Below, one piece after another: positions 59,047 to 64,000 of a stretch of 64,000 nucleotides of DNA; the stretch's first letter is position 1; every line of letters begins with the position of its first letter. The notes under the pieces were generated by a model. The model made no database searches. It was not told the DNA's origin and saw only the letters and a list, made by a program, of their open reading frames with translations. Origin of the DNA: Euglena gracilis. Its lineage: Eukaryota > Euglenida > Euglenophyceae > Euglenales. The stretch is taken from positions 26,219,069-26,283,068 of the forward strand of contig CP154955.1 in assembly GCA_039621445.1 (NCBI GenBank), in the 5' to 3' direction. The position numbers and the translations under genes were made by a program.

Positions 59047-60488
59047 CCAGCAGCCTCGTCCAGATCCTCGTCAAGACCGACCATGAGAGTCTCCAACACT
59101 GGTACACCGAGGATTTGAACAAGGCCATGTCATCGGTCGGAAGGCGATGCAGATGGCATGAGTTCTTGAGTCAATTCAACGTTGTGGTTATTTATACCCC
59201 TGGTCACAAACAAAAAGTAGCGGATCCGCTCATTCGGGCCCCTTGGTATTACCCTGGGAACCCTGACGAGGGATACGCGACTTTTCACGGAAGTCAGGAA
59301 GCTGACGAATACGCACGTCGAAACGACGCTGCGGACAATCTTTTGGATTCTTTTCCCATTTCACAACTATTCCTGGTCGCACCAGTGCGCGGAAGGCGCC
59401 AACGTGGAAGCACGTCCGGACCCCGGCATATTACATGCACGGAGTCCCCTTCCCCACTGTTCTTTCGCGAATGGGATTATAGTCGTGATCCGGTGTATGA
59501 CACCATTGGCACCAGACTTCGTAATGGCGAAGTGCTGGACAATTACACCCTTTCACCTTTACGGTTGGTTTTTCGCAATAAATCCGGTTACAAATATTGT
59601 ATTCCCCGGGACCTGGTTGATAATGTGATTTTGTGTTATCACAACCATGGTCACCCTGGGGCCCCCAAACTTCTTTCGTTGGTGGGCCGCAGGTATTTCA
59701 CAACCCTGAGCGAGAAAGCGCTTTACTCACGCTGTTTGCGAATAGCACAACGGTGTCAAATTTGTCAAGCGGTAAAACACCGCAGAGGTACCCCCCCTGG
59801 TACGATGGATTTCTTCCCCGTACCCCCTGACATTTTTACATCCCTCTGCATGGATTTTCTGCAATTAGAACCGTGCAAAGGAACGGACGACAAAATTTAC
59901 GATTACGTTTTTGTTGTCGTCTGCAGGCTGAGTGGGTACATTGTAGCCATTCCATGCCAGAAGTCAGGGTTGACTGCCCAAACTTTGGCAACTATGTTTT
60001 TGGAGAAATGCATTTGCTTATTGGGTTTACCGAATGAAATCGTGAGTGATCAAGACCATTTGATTTCTTCAAGTTTTTTCACCACTTTTTGCAGTTTACG
60101 CGGAATCGAGCAACATTTTTCCATTATATACCGACCCAAAGGCAATGGTAGAGCCGAGGCAGCCGTGAAATCCGTCGTGAATATGCTTCGCCTTTCACTG
60201 GCTGACTCGCGCAGCAACTGGATATCAGTTCTACCATGGTCTTTGTTTAATATCAATACCCTACCAGGGTTGGTTTTGCCGCACTCCCGCTATAAATTAG
60301 TCTTCGGACGGGACCCTCCGGCAATAGGGGATGTCCCTTCGGAGAGACCCGCCCGAACGAGTGTCAGTTGCGAGACCTGGTTTGCGGAAGTAGAAAATCT
60401 ACGTTCTGCAGTCCAGAAGCGCGTGACTGATATTCATGCAACCAAACGGAAATCGTTTTTTGCAGAATTTCAAGTCACCTGTATATAG
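58989..60488 (+). CDS. F2c RNase H end and integrase, uninterrupted
   Basis: A 499-codon frame: RNase H end (VKTDHESLQHW; VADPLIRAPW), integrase zinc-binding region (H218-H222, C256, C259), DD35E core with D289, D354 and E390, then LFNINTLPGLVLPHSRYKLV and the start of the C-terminal domain. F2c keeps Trp where F2b has TAG (41,670). It ends by a +1 shift at about 60,475 into the chromodomain frame. As a protein it is part of pol; the start codon is only apparent. Confidence 0.85.
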   Translation: MEYTREGNLLILQKFRSWVASSLVQILVKTDHESLQHWYTEDLNKAMSSVGRRCRWHEFLSQFNVVVIYTPGHKQKVADPLIRAPWYYPGNPDEGYATFHGSQEADEYARRNDAADNLLDSFPISQLFLVAPVRGRRQRGSTSGPRHITCTESPSPLFFREWDYSRDPVYDTIGTRLRNGEVLDNYTLSPLRLVFRNKSGYKYCIPRDLVDNVILCYHNHGHPGAPKLLSLVGRRYFTTLSEKALYSRCLRIAQRCQICQAVKHRRGTPPGTMDFFPVPPDIFTSLCMDFLQLEPCKGTDDKIYDYVFVVVCRLSGYIVAIPCQKSGLTAQTLATMFLEKCICLLGLPNEIVSDQDHLISSSFFTTFCSLRGIEQHFSIIYRPKGNGRAEAAVKSVVNMLRLSLADSRSNWISVLPWSLFNINTLPGLVLPHSRYKLVFGRDPPAIGDVPSERPARTSVSCETWFAEVENLRSAVQKRVTDIHATKRKSFFAEFQVTCI

Positions 60489-60927
60489 TCCCGGTGACCG
60501 CGTGTGGGTGCGGAATAGCCGAACTCGCATGCAGTCTTCCAAGCTGGACCCCCTCCGGCTCGGCCCCTGTGAAATCCTAGAAAGACTAGGTACCAGCGGG
60601 CGTTACAAGGTTGCATTACCGAATGGTGTTGAGGACGTTCATATGGACGACTTCGAACCATACCTGTCGCCACCGGATGGGAAACCCATCCCGTGTTTGC
60701 AATTCAAACCCCGTTCCAGATTACCTGAGACGGATGATTTTGGAGTCGACAAAATCATCGATCACAAAATCGACAAAGGTATGCACCTTTGGAAGGTCCG
60801 CTGGAAAGGGTATGGGCCCGAGGAGGACACTTGGGAACCAGCAACCAGTTTTGTTGGGTATTCCCAACAAGATTGGAAGCTGTGGAACAAGCAGCATAAA
60901 ATTGATGTTTCCATGACAAGTTTTTGA
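60436..60927 (+). CDS. F2c integrase C-terminus and chromodomain
   Basis: A 163-codon frame: SPVYSPGDRVWVRNSRTRMQ, LGPCEILERLGTSGRYKVAL, then chromodomain with FGVDKIIDHKIDKGMHLWKV, RWKGYGPEEDTWEP and a C-terminal helix. The three aromatic cage-type positions and the W-E-P turn are intact. Chromodomains of this class guide integration to histone-marked chromatin. It overlaps the integrase frame by a +1 shift. Confidence 0.85.
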   Translation: MQPNGNRFLQNFKSPVYSPGDRVWVRNSRTRMQSSKLDPLRLGPCEILERLGTSGRYKVALPNGVEDVHMDDFEPYLSPPDGKPIPCLQFKPRSRLPETDDFGVDKIIDHKIDKGMHLWKVRWKGYGPEEDTWEPATSFVGYSQQDWKLWNKQHKIDVSMTSF

Positions 60928-61089
60928 GAACGCATGGGAAACCCACGTTGTTTTCTCTTCCTTTTATCATTAATTCTTATCATTCTTTCTTTCCGCAGAC
61001 TCTTTAGCAAATAATACTCAAGCGGTTACCCTTACACACCTTACAACCAACAACCCAAACATCCCACCGTACCGACCCCGGGCGGTATC
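60928..61089 (+). promoter_or_regulatory. Pyrimidine tract and 3' splice-site-like CAG before ORF3, F2c
   Basis: Counterpart of 42,379-42,540. The acceptor-like TTTCCGCAG ends at 60,998 and ORF3 starts at the ATG 61,090. The tract and the AG are conserved between the copies, but at this level of overall identity that says little. Confidence 0.4.
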
Positions 61090-62565
61090 ATGCTGCCCGG
61101 TGGAAGGGAGCCAGGCGGAGGACCGCCTTACCACCCCACCACTCACCCTCAACCCGACCAGTATGCGTACCGATACGGTACACAGCCACCTGCACGGACT
61201 GCGGCCCAGAGAAGCCCTGAAGCCAGCAGCAGTAGCAGGATGACCCAGATGCCTACGGAAGCGCGGCCATCTCAGCAGTCAGGCTCTCGTCGCCTCCCAC
61301 CGTATGCGGGCGTGATGATCCACCGCACGGCGGAGACGATGAGCCGGCTTATGCGTATGAGCGCAAACCCGGCACCAGACCAACTCACTCAGGCATTGTG
61401 GGAGGACCACTGCCGTAAAATTTTGACCATCGCGAATACCCTTCCAGCCCTGTGGTGTATGTGCGCCCAGGCGACGATGACCGGTCTGGTGTATTACACC
61501 GACCCGGACGCGTCGGGATTCGCGGCGGACATTACCATGCGTGACCTGGGCGTGGAAGTCCCGCCACAGGTAGCACGGCAGGTACCACCAGTTGGCACTT
61601 ACACCGCACATTTTCGTGCTCACTCCCCCGGATTACCCGAGGAAGAGACAGTGGAAGCACCTGTCCGGAGTGAACACCCACGCGTGAAAGAAAGTATTTT
61701 TCGATCCCCTGAGTGCATGCCCCGGCGGGATTATCCTGCGCAGGAGCCTGTGTCTCAGTTCACCGTCTCTGGGGATTACCCCCAGGAGGCGCCAATGCCA
61801 CGGGATCAGTACGTGTATCCACCTCAACCCCACCCAACCATACCTGACCCTATGCCACGACGTCCTGCGGAGGGAAACCCTCCCCCGACGTCTGACACGG
61901 CCCGAAGCGCTCGTCCGCGGGAAGCCGCGGCAGCGCCTCGTGCGGCACCAGTTCCCCCGGCACGGGATGAACCCGTTAACCCGTGGACTGGCCGGCCGTT
62001 CGAGACTGAGGAGGAGCGTCAACAGTATGAATATGCTGTGACAATCCAACGACAAATAGCACGTCGTCCCCCTCTTTCCGCTGGCCAGGGATACCCTGCC
62101 CGGGCGGAAATGACACGGGAAGAGCGCCAGCAGTATGATGCTGCTGTGTCGGCTCTCACAGGAGTACCAGCTCCATCACGGTCAAGTCAACCAGCGCGAC
62201 AGCAGGACGTTGCTGTGGCGGAAGCGCCTCCAGCACGGCCCACAAGCTCTGCCGCCGGCAAGCGTGACCGCGGCCCGGAAAATCTGACGCCGCAGCCACA
62301 GCGCAGCTCGCCGAGGTCGGAAAATCCGCCCGCGGCGATGCACGTCGACGCTGAGGAGGAAGCTCCGCCAGCGCCAGACGTGACGGCAGAACGGGCCCTT
62401 CGGGAAACCCGACCATCTCCAGTCGCACCAGTTTACTCGAATCGTGGTGACGCTGAGCAGGAATCTGCTCGAACGCCAAGCACGGAATCCGTGACTTACC
62501 CTGTGTTTACGCCAGAAGGCCCAGAATACTGGGATTACTGGCAACATTCGAATGGCTTTCTATCA
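61090..62565 (+). CDS. F2c ORF3, unknown protein
   Basis: ATG 61,090 (MLPGGREPGGGPPYHP). Open for 583 codons to 62,841; I end the meaningful part at about 62,565, where the Lys/Gly run in the neighbouring frame begins. Ordered piece at residues 65-155 (SRRLPPYAGVMIHRTAETMS, QALWEDHCRKILTIANTLPA, CMCAQATMTGLVYYTDPDAS), then long Pro/Ala/Arg/Glu low complexity, then PEYWDYWQHSNGF. No signal peptide or membrane segment is seen, which argues against an envelope protein. Function unknown. Confidence 0.6.
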
Positions 62566-64000
62566 CAAAGGGTAAGGGTAAAGGTAAGGGCAAGGGTAAG
62601 GGGAAAGGAAAAGGCCAGGAGAAAGGTGGGAAAGCCCCACCTGGCAAAGGCGGAAAAGCCGCTTGGCCAACTCCAGGCAAAGGCGGAAAATCTGCCGGAC
62701 CCCCAGCAGGCAGGGGCGGAAACGCCGCCGAACCTTCGAAAACGAAGGACTGTGACGTTGCCTCAGTGTTCAAGTACCTGGAGGAGATCCGGCCGAAAAT
62801 CGACGAGGATCTCCAAAAGTTCACGAGGGCAGGCAACGTGATCCACCGACCACCGGATGCGGTGCTCGAAGTGGTGCAGAATCGTATGAACGATCACTGC
62901 AAACGTTTTTTCTACGGTGCCGAACTTCCAGCGTTTGAGGGATACCCTCATTCGAATGAAGTTGTCCTGGACCGGATGCCCGGTTTCTGGGAGCTATGGT
63001 TCTGGTTGGGATACCCCTGCCAGAATTTCGGCATTTTCACCGACCGAAACCGTCTGACGTACATCGACTGTATGAATACTTGTGAAGACGGCGAAACGTT
63101 TGTCGCACAACTGAAGGAAATCTTCACGCACATGTATTCCGTACGAGCACTGGGAATACAGTGGAAGTATTACCCCCTGCCGGAGAAACTCCAGGCGCAG
63201 GCTGCGGTAATGTTCACGAGCAACCTCCAAGTATTATTGGACAGCATGTATGGCAGACTGTTCAATGTACTGGATGTGGACCTCGCGTACCCCCAGCGGT
63301 ACAAACTGGAATGCCAGTTTTGCAAAGAAGTTCACATTGGTGACTTCTGGGGTTTCGGAGAACGCGGAAAACCGCCTCCGACTGCCAAGAATGCCGGCAG
63401 CCCGCTGACAAGGAGATTTCTCCTGGATAAGTGCCGGAATCCTAATCTCGGAACGCAAGACCGAAAGGTGCTGAAACAGCACCGGCAGAACATATTTCTG
63501 CTGCAGCAGTACTGGCACAGGGCGTGGATTACCTACGTCCTGGAGGTCTACATGTATTTCCTGGAATACATGACCACCGTTGTGGATGTCCACAGAAGGT
63601 GGTTACCTCGGGGATACACCGAGGTGGCGCCCAGACCCGATGACCCTGATCAGCGCAGGATGAACCTGCGACCGTACTGGGAAGAGGCCGAAATCGGCCT
63701 CCAGGAGCACCTGGATACCCAATTCGGTAATATCCTGATGTGGGAAGATTTCCAGATGTTTTTCGCCGCACACGAGGGAGAAGTACCTCGTTATGCGTTG
63801 CCGCTGCCTGCTTTCCTGGAAGAACTAGGAGAGTACGGCGTGACTGAGAATTGTCGACAGCAGTGGGAAGACCTCTGCCTGATAGACGACGACCAGCCGC
63901 AACCTCCACCCGGAAGCTGGGTGAGAGCGTCGTGGCCGCCTCCATACCCAAACTCTGACAGGAGTGAAAGTATAAGCTTTTACCGCCTGTCCGACGCACA
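62566..64000 (+). CDS. F2c ORF4, unknown protein, runs off the window
   Basis: Lys-Gly run and GKGGK repeats, then VFKYLEEIRPKIDEDLQKF (62,766) and the same ordered domain as F2b. It stays open to the window edge (no stop up to 63,999). Differences from F2b are few (HQ/DK near 63,430, S/P near 63,800, E/Q near 63,893). It is joined to ORF3 by a frame change at the start of the K/G run that is also present in F2b, so ORF3 and ORF4 were probably one protein or are joined by frameshifting. Confidence 0.6.

Larger units (their letters stand above)
52602..64000 (+). mobile_element. F2 copy c: 5'-truncated, continues past the window
   Basis: Starts inside gag at the position equivalent to 34,893 of F2b, directly after a satellite unit. 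It then follows the F2b layout to the end of the window, inside ORF4. It retains the capsid end, zinc knuckle and gag C-terminus that F2b has lost, and an uninterrupted integrase. Scattered single-base differences from F2b point to a recent duplication. Confidence 0.8.

Overview
The window is a repeat-dominated stretch of a eukaryotic nuclear genome. It is made almost entirely of decayed Ty3/gypsy-type LTR retrotransposons carrying chromodomains (chromovirus-like) plus tandem satellite DNA. I recognise no host housekeeping gene, tRNA or rRNA. Nothing in it points to a prokaryote. The lineage cannot be fixed from the sequence: the Lys/Gly-rich gag segments and a phage-type DNA methyltransferase domain inside a retroelement would suit a large-genome alga or other protist, but that is a guess.

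Family 1 (F1) fills 1.2-26 kb. Three head-to-tail copies share LTR-like spacers: a 3' gag piece (1,225-2,780), an LTR plus truncated-gag unit of 3,763 bp (2,781-6,543), and a longer copy (6,544-13,775) with gag, zinc knuckle, a Dam-like domain, a Dcm-like cytosine methyltransferase domain and a retropepsin. This copy breaks at a giant inverted repeat with ~5.95-kb arms (13,776-19,731 and 20,330-26,268) and a ~600-bp loop. Each arm carries F1 RNase H, integrase, a stop-interrupted chromodomain, a proline-rich tail, an LTR, a gag stub, and the 5' end of a second family inserted into that gag. The loop carries the reverse transcriptase.

Family 2 (F2) occupies 25.8-29.8 kb (F2a, deleted), 33.8-45.8 kb (F2b) and 52.6-64.0 kb (F2c, running off the window). 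F2b and F2c are close segmental copies of one degenerate ancestor. Their order is coiled-coil gag with an internal ~905-bp inversion, capsid, zinc knuckle, in-frame TAG followed by a 13-bp hairpin, protease, CxxC/CxC motif, degenerate Dam-like domain, RT, RNase H, integrase, chromodomain, then two open frames of unknown function (ORF3/ORF4). A further gene of unknown function (ORF5, 46.2-48.7 kb) lies behind an LTR-like leader related to that of F1.

A ~217-bp GC-rich satellite forms two arrays (29.8-33.4 and 48.9-50.8 kb) and one stray unit (52.4-52.6 kb), each next to F2 material. A 371-bp segment repeated at 50.8 and 52.1 kb flanks an unclassified ~840-bp sequence.

Most interesting points: (1) an LTR retrotransposon with two different DNA-methyltransferase-like domains between gag and protease; (2) dense perfect microhairpins (5-7 bp stems, A-rich 3-7 nt loops) throughout F2 and ORF5 but not noticed in F1; (3) a UAG plus hairpin at the F2 gag/protease junction; (4) the giant inverted repeat; (5) an 11-bp-phased CTCTGT triplet shared by the leaders of two families. 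Nearly all reading frames are broken, so proteins are described as degenerate domains.
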